This document shows positions 17,690 through 27,000 of a stretch of 64,000 bases of DNA, in pieces. Origin of the DNA: Bacteroidota bacterium (lineage in GTDB: Bacteria > Bacteroidota > Bacteroidia > Chitinophagales > Saprospiraceae); the NCBI GenBank assembly GCA_016124585.1, contig WGNL01000025.1, positions 62,001 to 126,000 on the forward strand, given 5' to 3'. The notes beneath the pieces were generated by a model. That model saw only the letters and a program-made list of their open reading frames with translations. It was not told the DNA's origin and ran no database searches. The stretch's first letter is position 1. The number at the start of each line of letters is the position of its first letter. Both the position numbers and the translations under genes were made by a program.

Positions 17690-19198
17690 TCAGGCATCTT
17701 TCCTAATTTCCAGTTCCATCTCTCTGCGAAATAGAACCCGAGCCAACATGTCCTCCACAGGTTTTTCCCACATACGCCACTGGACGGAATCATTGCTCCA
17801 ACCAGTTTGAAGTTGGTCAAAAAGTGCTGGATTACACCTTAGTCCAAGCATTTGAAGATAGCTGTTTAGGTATTGCAACTGCCAAAATTGTCGATAATCC
17901 TTCACGATTTCCATTCGGAAACGGTTGACAATCAATAAACTAAGCTCATCATTCCATTTTGCTTCACTATTTTTCATCAAGCGGAAAACTGGCGATGCTT
18001 CGTTGGGCAGGCTGGCCGTTTCTTTCATGAATTTTAGCGCCAAAGAATTGACTGCATCGTGTCCAATCAATTTTGCCAAATGGTTAACAGATGTAGATTC
18101 CCAAACTTGAAGGTTCTGATTCCTTTGCCAAAGGTCAAATATCGCTGTTGCCCACTCCGCACTTTTATGAAAAGCTGCTGATTGAACTGCGGCCTGAAGA
18201 AGTACCTCACTCCAGTCCGTTTGTGAAAATAGATTCAATATTTCAGCGGGAGTTTTATTGAAAAAATCTACCCAATTTGACAATGGAACCAAAGAAATTA
18301 TTTGGCCTAAATATCCTGCCTTTGCCCCCCCTTGCCAACCTGGATGAATTTGCAGAATGCCGTCACGCTGGGCCGATAAATCTGGCTCGTCCAAATTGAC
18401 GATTTTCAACTTATCGTTTTTGTATTCAAAAAGTGCCTTTGCACGATTAGCCATTCGTTCAACTAGTTTTCCACCTGGAAGTTTTGCTAAAATAATTGCT
18501 GCAGCTTGGCGAACTTCCTTTCGACGATCGTCGAGTGCCCGTTCCAACAATGGTTCATCTGCAAGTGATAGCCCAATTTCGAGGCAGGGTAAAAACACTG
18601 CCTTATCAGCTGGGCTTTCTGTTTCCCAACTTGAGGTCAGCAGTTCTAATGCGAAACTTGGAGATTGGCGCCGCCAAAATTGAAGTTGCGCCAATCTTTC
18701 ACTTTTGCCGGCAGTTTGCCAATTGAATTGTGAAGGTTCATGCAGCCAGTTTGACCACTCAGGGTGCTGCTGCAACAGCCAGTAGCCCGAATCATCCAAC
18801 AATGGTGCTATTTCCGGCCAAAACTGTTGCAAGTCGGCAAGACTCATCAGTGTAGGCAATTCAACATTGGGTAATTTTTTTCCGTATTTTTTTAGTAAAA
18901 ACAGATACTCTGGTAATACAGGTGCATGTTGTCCACTAAGAATTAAGTGTAACAGATGGGCGTTTTTGGGGTTGAAATGTTGAGCAGCAGAAGGAATAGG
19001 TAGTTCTCCTTCGAAATGCTTGAGTGCAAAACCTGCTTTGCGAAATTGCGCTATCATTGCCACTCCATCTGCCAACAACCTAGGGGCTTCAGTGGATGTT
19101 TTTACCCCCATTTGTTCCAATTTTGAGATAGTCTCTGGTTTGAAATTGCTGTTTTCAACACCGAGTAACGCATTTTTTACGAGGTCTTTCCAAGGCAT
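17690..19198 (-). CDS. DUF5691 family protein
   Basis: 502 residues, alpha-helical, Trp- and Leu-rich, no signal peptide or membrane helix. The opening (WKDLVKNALLGVE) and the middle HEAT-like stretch (ALDDRRKEVRQAAAIILAKL) match my recollection of DUF5691 proteins. In other genomes these sit beside SWIM zinc-finger, MoxR AAA ATPase and von Willebrand A proteins; none of those is present here. Function unknown; the helical-repeat section suggests a scaffold role. It is convergent with the HlyD gene (9 bp between stops) and divergent from dapB. Confidence 0.75.
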   Translation of the reverse strand: MPWKDLVKNALLGVENSNFKPETISKLEQMGVKTSTEAPRLLADGVAMIAQFRKAGFALKHFEGELPIPSAAQHFNPKNAHLLHLILSGQHAPVLPEYLFLLKKYGKKLPNVELPTLMSLADLQQFWPEIAPLLDDSGYWLLQQHPEWSNWLHEPSQFNWQTAGKSERLAQLQFWRRQSPSFALELLTSSWETESPADKAVFLPCLEIGLSLADEPLLERALDDRRKEVRQAAAIILAKLPGGKLVERMANRAKALFEYKNDKLKIVNLDEPDLSAQRDGILQIHPGWQGGAKAGYLGQIISLVPLSNWVDFFNKTPAEILNLFSQTDWSEVLLQAAVQSAAFHKSAEWATAIFDLWQRNQNLQVWESTSVNHLAKLIGHDAVNSLALKFMKETASLPNEASPVFRLMKNSEAKWNDELSLLIVNRFRMEIVKDYRQFWQLQYLNSYLQMLGLRCNPALFDQLQTGWSNDSVQWRMWEKPVEDMLARVLFRREMELEIRKDA

Positions 19199-19275
19199 GG
19201 CTTGTATGATTTATTTGAAAGTCATCTATATTTTGGGCATTTGCAAAGCTGAAGAAATAGGCAGTAAAATAGGTA

Positions 19276-19307
19276 GGAAAAATAAAAGCCCCTCGCAGGG
19301 AGGGGCC
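19276..19307 (-). terminator. Terminator-like hairpin in the leader of the DUF5691 gene
   Basis: On the minus strand a 7-bp G+C stem (arms at 19300-19306 and 19288-19294, loop of 5) is followed by TTTTATTTTT. A second small hairpin (19314-19328) and a third inverted repeat (19354-19377) lie just upstream on the same strand. No gene ends here on the minus strand, so it may be an attenuator ahead of the DUF5691 gene (start 19198) or the end of a small RNA. Confidence 0.5.
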
Positions 19308-19403
19308 GTGGTAAGCCAGAGTTTGGCTAGTAAAACAACAAAAATCGTAAGTTTGACGCAGTTTAAAATATACGTCACATTCTAACAAAAGTAATTACAA
19401 AAA

Positions 19404-20144
19404 ATGTACATTGCATTAATCGGATTCGGTAAAATGGGCAAAACCATCAAACAACTGGTGGAGGCTGCTGGAGACCAAGTTGTTTTGGCCATTGATTTGG
19501 AAAATCGGCATGAATTCACCGCTGAAAATTTGAAGAGGGCAGATGTTGCTATTGAGTTTAGCCGCCCCGAAACTGCTTTTGAAAACATTAAAACTTGTTT
19601 GGAGGCTGGCATTCCTGTTGTGAGCGGTACTACTGGCTGGCTCAATGATTTTGAAACTGCCAAATCCATCTGCGAAGCAAAAGACGGAGCCTTGTTTTAT
19701 GCATCCAATTACAGCATCGGTGTAAATATTTTTTTTGCAGTGAACCGCTACTTAGCTAAACTGATGGAAACACAAACACAGTATGATGTTAGAATGGAAG
19801 AGGTTCATCACACACAAAAACTTGACCATCCCAGTGGCACAGCCATAACCTTGGCACAAGGAATCCTGAACAACTTTACGAAGAAAAAAAATTGGGAAAC
19901 ACACCTGCAAACGGGTGAAAATGAGCAGTTTAAAGCAAACGCTGAGCGTATAGGCATCATTAGTAAACGAGTAGAAAATGTTCCAGGTACACATGTAGTA
20001 ACTTGGGAGTCAGACATTGATACCCTTGAAATCAGCCATACGGCACATTCTAGAGAGGGGTTTGCAGCTGGGGCAATCGCTGCAGCCCGCTGGTTGGTTG
20101 GCAAAAAGGGTTGTTTTGGCATGGAGGATATGCTTGGGTTTTGA
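19404..20144 (+). CDS. dapB: 4-hydroxy-tetrahydrodipicolinate reductase
   Basis: 246 residues. It reduces 4-hydroxy-tetrahydrodipicolinate with NAD(P)H in the lysine/diaminopimelate pathway, so it feeds peptidoglycan and lysine synthesis in the cytoplasm. Visible: the Rossmann start IALIGFGKMGK, the cofactor/substrate loop SGTTGW, the substrate-binding HHTQKLDHPSGTA (catalytic His and Lys), and the C-terminal HTAHSREGFA. The length is near the usual 240-270. It is a shorter, Bacteroidota-type sequence. The gene stands alone here; other dap genes are not in the window. Confidence 0.95.
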   Translation: MYIALIGFGKMGKTIKQLVEAAGDQVVLAIDLENRHEFTAENLKRADVAIEFSRPETAFENIKTCLEAGIPVVSGTTGWLNDFETAKSICEAKDGALFYASNYSIGVNIFFAVNRYLAKLMETQTQYDVRMEEVHHTQKLDHPSGTAITLAQGILNNFTKKKNWETHLQTGENEQFKANAERIGIISKRVENVPGTHVVTWESDIDTLEISHTAHSREGFAAGAIAAARWLVGKKGCFGMEDMLGF

Positions 20145-20224
20145 AAAGTTTTACTTGTTTTAGATAAGGAAACAGCTTGGGTTTATTATGTTAGTGTGGG
20201 GAATTGGATACGATTCAATCTTGC

Positions 20225-20253
20225 TTGAATTTCCACCTTTTGCCATACCTTTG
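20225..20253 (+). promoter_or_regulatory. Promoter of guaA, probably giving a leaderless transcript
   Basis: TTG at 20225-20227, an 18-bp spacer, then TACCTTTG at 20246-20253. The ATG of guaA begins at 20259, only 6 bases after the -7 box, so transcription should start at or very near the start codon. Confidence 0.7.
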
Positions 20254-20258
20254 CCCGC

Positions 20259-21800
20259 ATGACAGAAAAAATTCTCATCCTTGATTTCGGTTCTCAATAT
20301 ACCCAACTCATCGCTAGACGGGTTCGTGAGCTGAATACTTATTGCGAAATCGTACCTTATAATAAAGTACCTGACTTAGATGAGTCGATAAAAGGAATTA
20401 TCCTAAGCGGTAGTCCTTTTTCGGTACGCCAAGCTGATTCCTTGCGGCTCGATCTCAGTAAATTGATTGGAAAGCGGCCAGTCCTTGGGATTTGCTATGG
20501 CGCTCAACTCATCGCTGATAGCTACGGCGGTAAAGTTCAGCAATCCGAAAAAAGGGAGTATGGCAAGGCAGCACTTACCAAAATTCATGTCAACGACACT
20601 TTTCTGAAAGGGGTGCCAACCGATTCGCAAGTATGGATGTCACACGCCGATACCATTGTCAAGTTGCCTGAGCAATTTGAGTTGATGGCTAGCACTGAAA
20701 GTGTGGAAGTAGCAGCTTTTCGTGCCGTAAATGGCGCATTTGGAGCCCCAGTTTATTGCATCCAATTCCATCCAGAAGTCACGCACAGCTTGGATGGCCT
20801 GACGATACTTCGCAATTTTATCTATGAAATTGCAGGCTGCAAAGGGGATTGGACTGCTGCTCATTTCATTGAAGAAAAAGTGGCAGAGCTGCAAAAATCA
20901 ATTGGCAATGAACGAGTACTGATGGGCCTGAGCGGCGGTGTAGACAGTACTGTTGCAGCCGAATTGTTGCACAAGGCCATTGGTGACCGCCTGATTTGTT
21001 TTTTTGTGGATAATGGGTTGCTTCGCAAAAATGAGTATCAAGAAGTGCTCGACAGTTACAAGGTCATGGGGTTGAATGTGGTTGGTATCGATGCCAAACA
21101 GCGTTTTTACGATGAGCTTGCGGGTGCGACTGACCCAGAAAAAAAAAGGAAAATTATTGGTCGGGTTTTCGTTGAAGTGTTTCAGGATGAAGCCCACAAA
21201 CTGACAGGTATTGACTGGCTTGGTCAAGGCACGATTTACCCTGACGTAATAGAGTCAGTATCAGTTCACGGGCCATCCGTGACCATTAAATCCCATCATA
21301 ATGTAGGCGGGTTGCCCGACCTGTTGAAGTTGAAAATTGTAGAGCCACTTCGTTCACTTTTTAAAGATGAAGTCCGCAGGGTGGGAAAAGAACTTGGTAT
21401 TCCTTTGGAAATATTGGGCCGTCATCCATTTCCTGGGCCGGGCCTTGGCGTCCGAATTTTAGGTGACATAACGCCGCAGAAAGTGGCGCTTTTGCAAGAA
21501 GCAGATGCGATTTTTACCAAAAACTTGAAAAAATTCGGGCTTTATGACGAAGTTTGGCAGGCTGGCGCAGTGCTTTTACCCATCCAGTCGGTAGGTGTCA
21601 TGGGGGATGAACGTACTTACGAGCAACCCGTTGTACTTCGGGCCGTCAACTCTTCTGATGGTATGACAGCAGAATGGAGCCGGCTTCCACATGAATTCTT
21701 GGCTGCTGTTTCCAATGAAATTGTCAATAATGTGAAGGGAATCAATCGAGTAGTTTACGACATCAGCACCAAGCCGCCAGCAACAATTGAATGGGAATGA
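20259..21800 (+). CDS. guaA: GMP synthase (glutamine-hydrolysing)
   Basis: 513 residues. It converts XMP to GMP using ATP and glutamine. The N-terminal class I glutamine amidotransferase domain (about 1-190) has the nucleophile Cys in [10 protein letters not shown] and the catalytic His/Glu in QFHPEVTHS. The ATP-pyrophosphatase domain has the P-loop [11 protein letters not shown]. The C-terminal dimerisation/XMP-binding domain ends with the conserved [10 protein letters not shown]. All parts are intact and of standard length. The following gene's reading frame is open back over the guaA stop, but its true start is 60 bp downstream. Confidence 0.97.
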   Translation: MTEKILILDFGSQYTQLIARRVRELNTYCEIVPYNKVPDLDESIKGIILSGSPFSVRQADSLRLDLSKLIGKRPVLGICYGAQLIADSYGGKVQQSEKREYGKAALTKIHVNDTFLKGVPTDSQVWMSHADTIVKLPEQFELMASTESVEVAAFRAVNGAFGAPVYCIQFHPEVTHSLDGLTILRNFIYEIAGCKGDWTAAHFIEEKVAELQKSIGNERVLMGLSGGVDSTVAAELLHKAIGDRLICFFVDNGLLRKNEYQEVLDSYKVMGLNVVGIDAKQRFYDELAGATDPEKKRKIIGRVFVEVFQDEAHKLTGIDWLGQGTIYPDVIESVSVHGPSVTIKSHHNVGGLPDLLKLKIVEPLRSLFKDEVRRVGKELGIPLEILGRHPFPGPGLGVRILGDITPQKVALLQEADAIFTKNLKKFGLYDEVWQAGAVLLPIQSVGVMGDERTYEQPVVLRAVNSSDGMTAEWSRLPHEFLAAVSNEIVNNVKGINRVVYDISTKPPATIEWE

Positions 21801-21859
21801 GGCAAAAGGAGGGAATTTGGAGAGAAAACAAGCATTTATTTCAACACAATAAAAGCAAC

Positions 21860-23326
21860 ATGAGAAAAAGGACGGTTAGTTTCAAATTTGTAACCATGGT
21901 GATTTTGGCCTTATTACTTGGCACAATATTGCCTTCTTGCGGTTGGTTGAAACCTGCCACAGACCCTTCCAAAGAAAAGGTTTACAAGGATGAGGACATT
22001 AGTGATATTCAAGGAACTAAAGTTTACGACCCTGAAACTGGTACTTACAGGACTGTCCACGAAGTAAATGAAAAAGTTGACACGGTTCAATGGAAAGAAC
22101 TTGCCACCGATAAATACCCCCCTATCAAAACCGACAGCCCCATGAATGGGGGGGGGGCCATCCCATCCACTGGTGGTAATTCTGGCAATGCTGGCTCCAA
22201 CAGTAATGGTGATGGCACAGGAGACGTTACAATTTTACTTCCTTTTTTGGCAAATGCCCCCGGCGCTGGTGTGCCCGAGAACTCACTTTGGGCAGTGAAT
22301 TTTTATGCTGGCGCAAGATTGGCTTACGACGATTTGGAAGAGGACGGAGCTAAATTCAATGTTTCCATCATGGACACTGAAGCTTCGACTGCCAAAGTCA
22401 ACAACCTCTTAAAAGGTGGTGCTTTGCCCAATTCTGACCTTATCATTGGTCCTTACAAACGGGACATTGTGGATGTTATGCAGCCTTTTTCTAAGAAAAA
22501 TAAAGTGCCGCTTGTCGTTCCTTACACTGCTCAAATGGGAATGGCAGAGGACAACCCATTTTATATTCAGGTAAATCCTTCCTTGAAATCGCATTGTGAA
22601 GCTATCACCAAACACGTACGTAAAAGGCATTTGCCTGAAAATGTGGTATTGGTAGCGTTGGATAAGCCGGAGGAAAAAGCAAGGTTCAAGTATTTTCAGG
22701 ATGCGAATGCTTTGATTGACAAGGGAGTGACTGGGAAAAAATTTCAAGAGCTTTTAGTGCCGGAAGGCGGTGCGAACTTTCACAATATTGATGTTTCGAA
22801 ATATTTCAAATCTGGTGCACAGACCGTTTTCATTGTCCCATCTTGGTCAAATCAAACCTTTATTTATTCCTTGCTTCGGCAATTGCTTGCCAAACAAGCA
22901 GAAGGAGAGGACATCGTAGTTTATGGAATGAGCATGTGGCTTGATTTTGAGCAAATTGATTTTGAATACTATGAAAAACTGCACTTGCATGTGAGCAGTG
23001 CATCATACGTTAACGACAATGACGAACGGGTAAAGCAGTTCAAGAAAAAATTCTTTGATTCCTATGGTTCCGTGCCGGACGAGGAGGCATATCTCGGTTA
23101 TGATGTAATGTTGTATTTTGGGAAAATGCTGGCAAAAAATGGCAAATCCTTCGCTTCAAGGCTGGATGTTTCACCGTCTGATGTATTGCATGGTCGCTTT
23201 GAATTTAACCGGATTGTGCTGTATCCTGAAAAGCATAAAGAAGACTTGAATTATTTTGACCAATTGGAAAATACTTATGTGAATATTCTGAAGTTTCAGG
23301 ACTTTCGCTTGCAGCCTGCCGACTAA
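21860..23326 (+). CDS. Lipoprotein with type 1 periplasmic-binding (amino-acid/branched-chain) fold
   Basis: 488 residues from the ATG at 21860. The N-terminus is a lipoprotein signal (VTMVILALLLGTILPSC, Cys at about residue 27). A Gly/Ser/Asn-rich linker at about 105-130 follows, then a Peripla_BP_6-like domain beginning VTILLPFLANAP, with LIIGPYKRDIVDVM and VVPYTAQMGMAEDNPFYIQV. In Bacteroidota such lipoproteins are outer- or inner-membrane-tethered solute-binding-like proteins; similar folds also occur in the penicillin-binding-protein activator LpoA, so a peptidoglycan role is an alternative. No ABC permease is adjacent. A frame extending back to 21791 is possible but would bury the signal sequence. 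Confidence 0.8.
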   Translation: MRKRTVSFKFVTMVILALLLGTILPSCGWLKPATDPSKEKVYKDEDISDIQGTKVYDPETGTYRTVHEVNEKVDTVQWKELATDKYPPIKTDSPMNGGGAIPSTGGNSGNAGSNSNGDGTGDVTILLPFLANAPGAGVPENSLWAVNFYAGARLAYDDLEEDGAKFNVSIMDTEASTAKVNNLLKGGALPNSDLIIGPYKRDIVDVMQPFSKKNKVPLVVPYTAQMGMAEDNPFYIQVNPSLKSHCEAITKHVRKRHLPENVVLVALDKPEEKARFKYFQDANALIDKGVTGKKFQELLVPEGGANFHNIDVSKYFKSGAQTVFIVPSWSNQTFIYSLLRQLLAKQAEGEDIVVYGMSMWLDFEQIDFEYYEKLHLHVSSASYVNDNDERVKQFKKKFFDSYGSVPDEEAYLGYDVMLYFGKMLAKNGKSFASRLDVSPSDVLHGRFEFNRIVLYPEKHKEDLNYFDQLENTYVNILKFQDFRLQPAD

Positions 23327-23347
23327 CCCTTGCCTTGATTGCTTAAT

Positions 23348-23386
23348 AAACGTCGGCTGGGAGTTGAATCCCTACCGACGTTTTTT
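23348..23386 (+). terminator. Intrinsic terminator after the lipoprotein gene
   Basis: The stem AAACGTCGG / CCGACGTTT (arms 23348-23356 and 23375-23383) contains an inner GGGA/TCCC stem and ends in a run of T. It lies 22 bp after the stop and just before trmH, whose open frame runs back into it from a TTG that should not be used. Confidence 0.85.
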
Positions 23387-23393
23387 ATTTGAT

Positions 23394-24038
23394 ATGAGAA
23401 AAAAGCGACTTGATAAATTCCTATCCGTTGTCAACCGTCGGCAACCAGACCTTACGGTTGTATTGGAAAATGTGACAGATTCGCACAATATTGGAGCTGT
23501 CATCCGCACAGCCGATGCTGTAGGAATTGGCGAAATTTATATCCTTAACACGGACGCACATTTACAGACTAAATTTGTCAAGATAGGGAAGCGAACATCA
23601 ATGGGGTCAAATAAATGGGTGGAGGCAAATTATTTCACGGATGCTGAAGCCTGCTTTGAAAAACTGCGAAACAAATACGGAAAAGTACTTGGAGCGATGC
23701 TTGGTGAAGGCGTCAGCGATTTTCATCACCTTGACCTTATCGAACCAGTTGCGTTGTTTTTTGGAAATGAGCACCGAGGTATTTCCACTGTTTCCCAGCC
23801 TTTGCTCGATGGAAAATTCATGATTCCGCAGGTTGGAATGGCAGAAAGCCTGAACGTGTCAGTCGCCTGCGCCGTCACATTGTATGAAGCATTTCGGCAG
23901 CGGAATGCAAAGGGTTTTTACGATGAGCCTTTTCGATTGAGCGAGGCTGAAAGAGCTGATTTGTTTGAAATTTACTTAGAAAAACACAAGGCTAGAGACC
24001 GACGACCAGCCATTGCCTGGAATAATAATGGCAATTGA
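23394..24038 (+). CDS. trmH: tRNA (guanosine-2'-O)-methyltransferase, SpoU/TrmH family
   Basis: 214 residues. It methylates the ribose of G18 in tRNA with S-adenosylmethionine. It closely follows TrmH of enterobacteria in layout: RQPDLTVVLENV, the NIGAVIRTADAVG motif 1 (Asn and catalytic Arg), GSNKWVEA, FGNEHRGIS (motif 2) and MAESLNVSVACAVTLYEA (motif 3, the deep trefoil-knot SAM site), then RQRNAKGFY. The ATG at 23394 sits 7 bases past the preceding terminator. Other 2'-O-methyltransferases (TrmJ, RlmB) are less likely because the N-terminal and C-terminal extensions match TrmH. Confidence 0.9.
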   Translation: MRKKRLDKFLSVVNRRQPDLTVVLENVTDSHNIGAVIRTADAVGIGEIYILNTDAHLQTKFVKIGKRTSMGSNKWVEANYFTDAEACFEKLRNKYGKVLGAMLGEGVSDFHHLDLIEPVALFFGNEHRGISTVSQPLLDGKFMIPQVGMAESLNVSVACAVTLYEAFRQRNAKGFYDEPFRLSEAERADLFEIYLEKHKARDRRPAIAWNNNGN

Positions 24039-24088
24039 AAATGCGGCATGGAAAGAAGTTTTGAACATATTTCAAATGTCTGGGCAAA

Positions 24089-27000
24089 TTAGTTTTCTAC
24101 CGCTGCTAAAACCACATCGTTTTTCAAGCTCCTAAAATCAACTGGGGTTACAGCAGAAACGCCCTGCTCTGGCATATAAACGCCATAAATTGTATCCACA
24201 GCCGCCATCGTCTGTTTGTTGTGGGTGACGATAATGAACTGACTGTCCTTACTAAAATCTTTAATGATGTGGTTGAACTTCTCAATATTGGCGTCATCAA
24301 GCGGGGCGTCCACCTCATCAAAAATACAGAACGGAGCGGGCTTGAGCAGGTAAAGCGAGAAGAGTAGGGCAGTGGCCGTCAGTGTTTTTTCCCCACCCGA
24401 TAGCTGACTAATACTTTGTGGGCGTTTGCCTTTTGGCTTCGCAACGATTTCTATGCCGCTTTCCAGTGGGTTTTCCGGGTCAAGGAGGATGAGGTCGGCA
24501 GCATCATCGCTGGTAAACAGGCTGCGGAATGCGTCAATAAAATACAACCGAACCTTGCCAAAAGCCTCCAAAAACTGCGCAGTGGCTGTTTCTTCAATTT
24601 CCTTGATGGTCTCCATCAGGTCATCTTTTGCTTTCAAAATATCGTCTCGCTGTGTGGTGATGGAAGTGTGCCGCTCGCTCATTTCATCATAGGCTTCCAC
24701 CGCCATCGGGTTTATTTCTCCGTAATTGTCCAATCTATTTTTGATGCGCTCGACCTTGATTTGTAGCTCGTTTTCATCCAACCCAGCTTTTTGTTCTTCA
24801 GTCAAGGTCAGCGTTTCATGGTCGTTGATGCTCAGGTTGAATTCGATTCTCAGCCGCTCCGCAATGTTCGAAAGCTGGTATTTCGTATCACTGAACTTGT
24901 CTTTAAGGTTGTTGATTTTTATCTGTGACTCTTGTGATTGGCGGCCTAATGCCCTCAGTTTGTCCTCGATTTCGTGGATGCTGTTTCTTGCCCCGAAGAA
25001 ACTTTGCTCGGCAGCGGACAGGGTGCCTTCCTTCTCTTTGCGAATCGCATAATTTTCCTGCAAAGCCTTCACCAGCTTCTCGATATCGTCGTTGATTTGT
25101 GCCACCTCTCCACCTGATTCGTCTAATTGCCGTTGGCTAGTAGCCAAAGTGGACTTGGTTTCGTCTAGTTGTTTTTCTCGGAACGAAAGCTCTCGTTGCA
25201 GCGCCGAAACTTTGTTCTGCTGCTTGATGAATTCAATGTTTTTATTGTTGAAATCAGTACTGGCATTACTCATTTCCTCAGCAACCATTCGGAAACTGCC
25301 GTCCGTGTTGCTGATTTCCTTGCGTGCTTGGTCGGCAACTTGAAATTTTTCTTCCAATTGCTTTTCAATGTCTGCATTAGAAACTTCAAAAGATTGGATG
25401 CGCTCCAAAGTTTGCGCTTTCCTAGCGTCCACATCACGGATGTACGACTCAAAACTTTCTAATCGGGCCGCCAGAGATACCCGCTCTTGAGCAACTTTGT
25501 TCAACAATTGCTGCTCCTGCTGAATCGCCTGTCGTGACTGTTGGCCTTTTAGGTTTTCGATGCTTGACTTCAGTTGGTACATCTCCTCAGAAAGCTTGTG
25601 TTCTTCTGTCTCGCCCCGTTTGATGGCGTTTTCCAAGATTTCCAAGTTCTTTTTCCTACCAATTTTTTTACCCTCAAACAAGCCTACACTGCCACCGCTC
25701 AGGCTATGGCGACGTTGGATGAAACGGCCTGATTTGGCCAACAGCGTCATATTTTCACTCGTTAGTTGCTTCGCAACATCTTCTTTTTCAAGAACAATCA
25801 CGTTGTCGAGCAAATAGTTGACAAGGTTGCGGTACATTGGGTCGCACTGCACAAGGTCAGTGGCGAGACGCATCCCCTCTGAAAGCATGGAAATGCTTGG
25901 TGAAAAATCCTTGAAGCTATCGTTTACGAAGAAATTAGCTTTGCCTTTTTGTGCAGATTGCAACAACTGAACGGCAGCTTGTGCGTCCTCGATATTTTCG
26001 GTGACGTAAAAATTGAGGTAGGGTTCGAGGTAGTTTTCGATGGCCACTCGATAGTCCACTTCCACGTAGATCAGGTCTGAAAGCAGTGGGGCCTGTTTTG
26101 TCCAATTTTTTGCATTGCTCAAAAAACGGATGCTTTCAGGGAAGCCCTCAAGGCTTTCCACCATGCTCTTCGTTAACTTGTACTCGTTGCGCTTAGCATC
26201 CAGTTCCCGATGGATTTTTTGGATGCGGCTTTTTAGGTCGTCCAGTTTAGTTTCACCTTCGGCAATTTGCGTCCGTCTATCCTCTTCCGCCTTTTCCAAT
26301 GTTTCAAGTGCCAGACGCCGTTCAGTTTCCTCCTTTTCCAGTTCATTAATTTTGACACCCAGCGATTCTGTTTCTGCTTTGCGGTTTTTGACCTCTTCTT
26401 CGCCGTGGGCAATGTCGTGCCGCAGGTTTTCCATCTGGTTGGCGTTCACGGCTTTTGACTTCTCTAGTTCGTAAAGCTCTCGCTCAACCTTTTGCTGGTT
26501 CTGCATAATGGCATCCAACCCAGCCTTCATTTCACCGTGGCTTTGGCGAATATCTTGGAGTTTTTTTTCAGCTGCTTCAAGTTGCTGTTCGAGTTTGCCC
26601 TCCAGTCTGCGGTCTTCTTGCAGGGTTTCTCGGTAGTTGGCAATTTCTTCCTCCAAGGTGGCAATCCGTGATTTTGAAATCAAAAATGCCTCCTGCGACT
26701 TAGCCTTGTTTTGTTCCACAAACGTGATGCGCTGTTCCAATACCCGGCGCTCGTTCTCCGCATCCCGTATCCTGCCGACGAGTTGGTTCATTTCCCGCTG
26801 GCGTTCGCTCAGCGCTTGCTCTTGGTCAAGGTTAGACTTGCGCTGCTGCTCCAACCCTGCCTCCATTTGCCGTTGCTCAACTTCCAATTGGCGGTAACGG
26901 TCTTCTTCTTTTTCCAGCGAATCCTTTAATTCCTTGTATTTGGCCTTCAACAACTCAGATTTCAAAGCAGCTAGTTTGATAGCCAAGTCCTTGTATTCTT

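Noticed and set aside
23364-23393. TTG start extending trmH by 10 codons
   Set aside because: The extension lies inside the terminator hairpin of the upstream gene; the ATG at 23394 starts the conserved protein.
26115-26474. 119-codon rightward Ser/Leu-rich frame opposite smc
   Set aside because: Composition is that of the complement of coiled-coil codons; smc is intact there.
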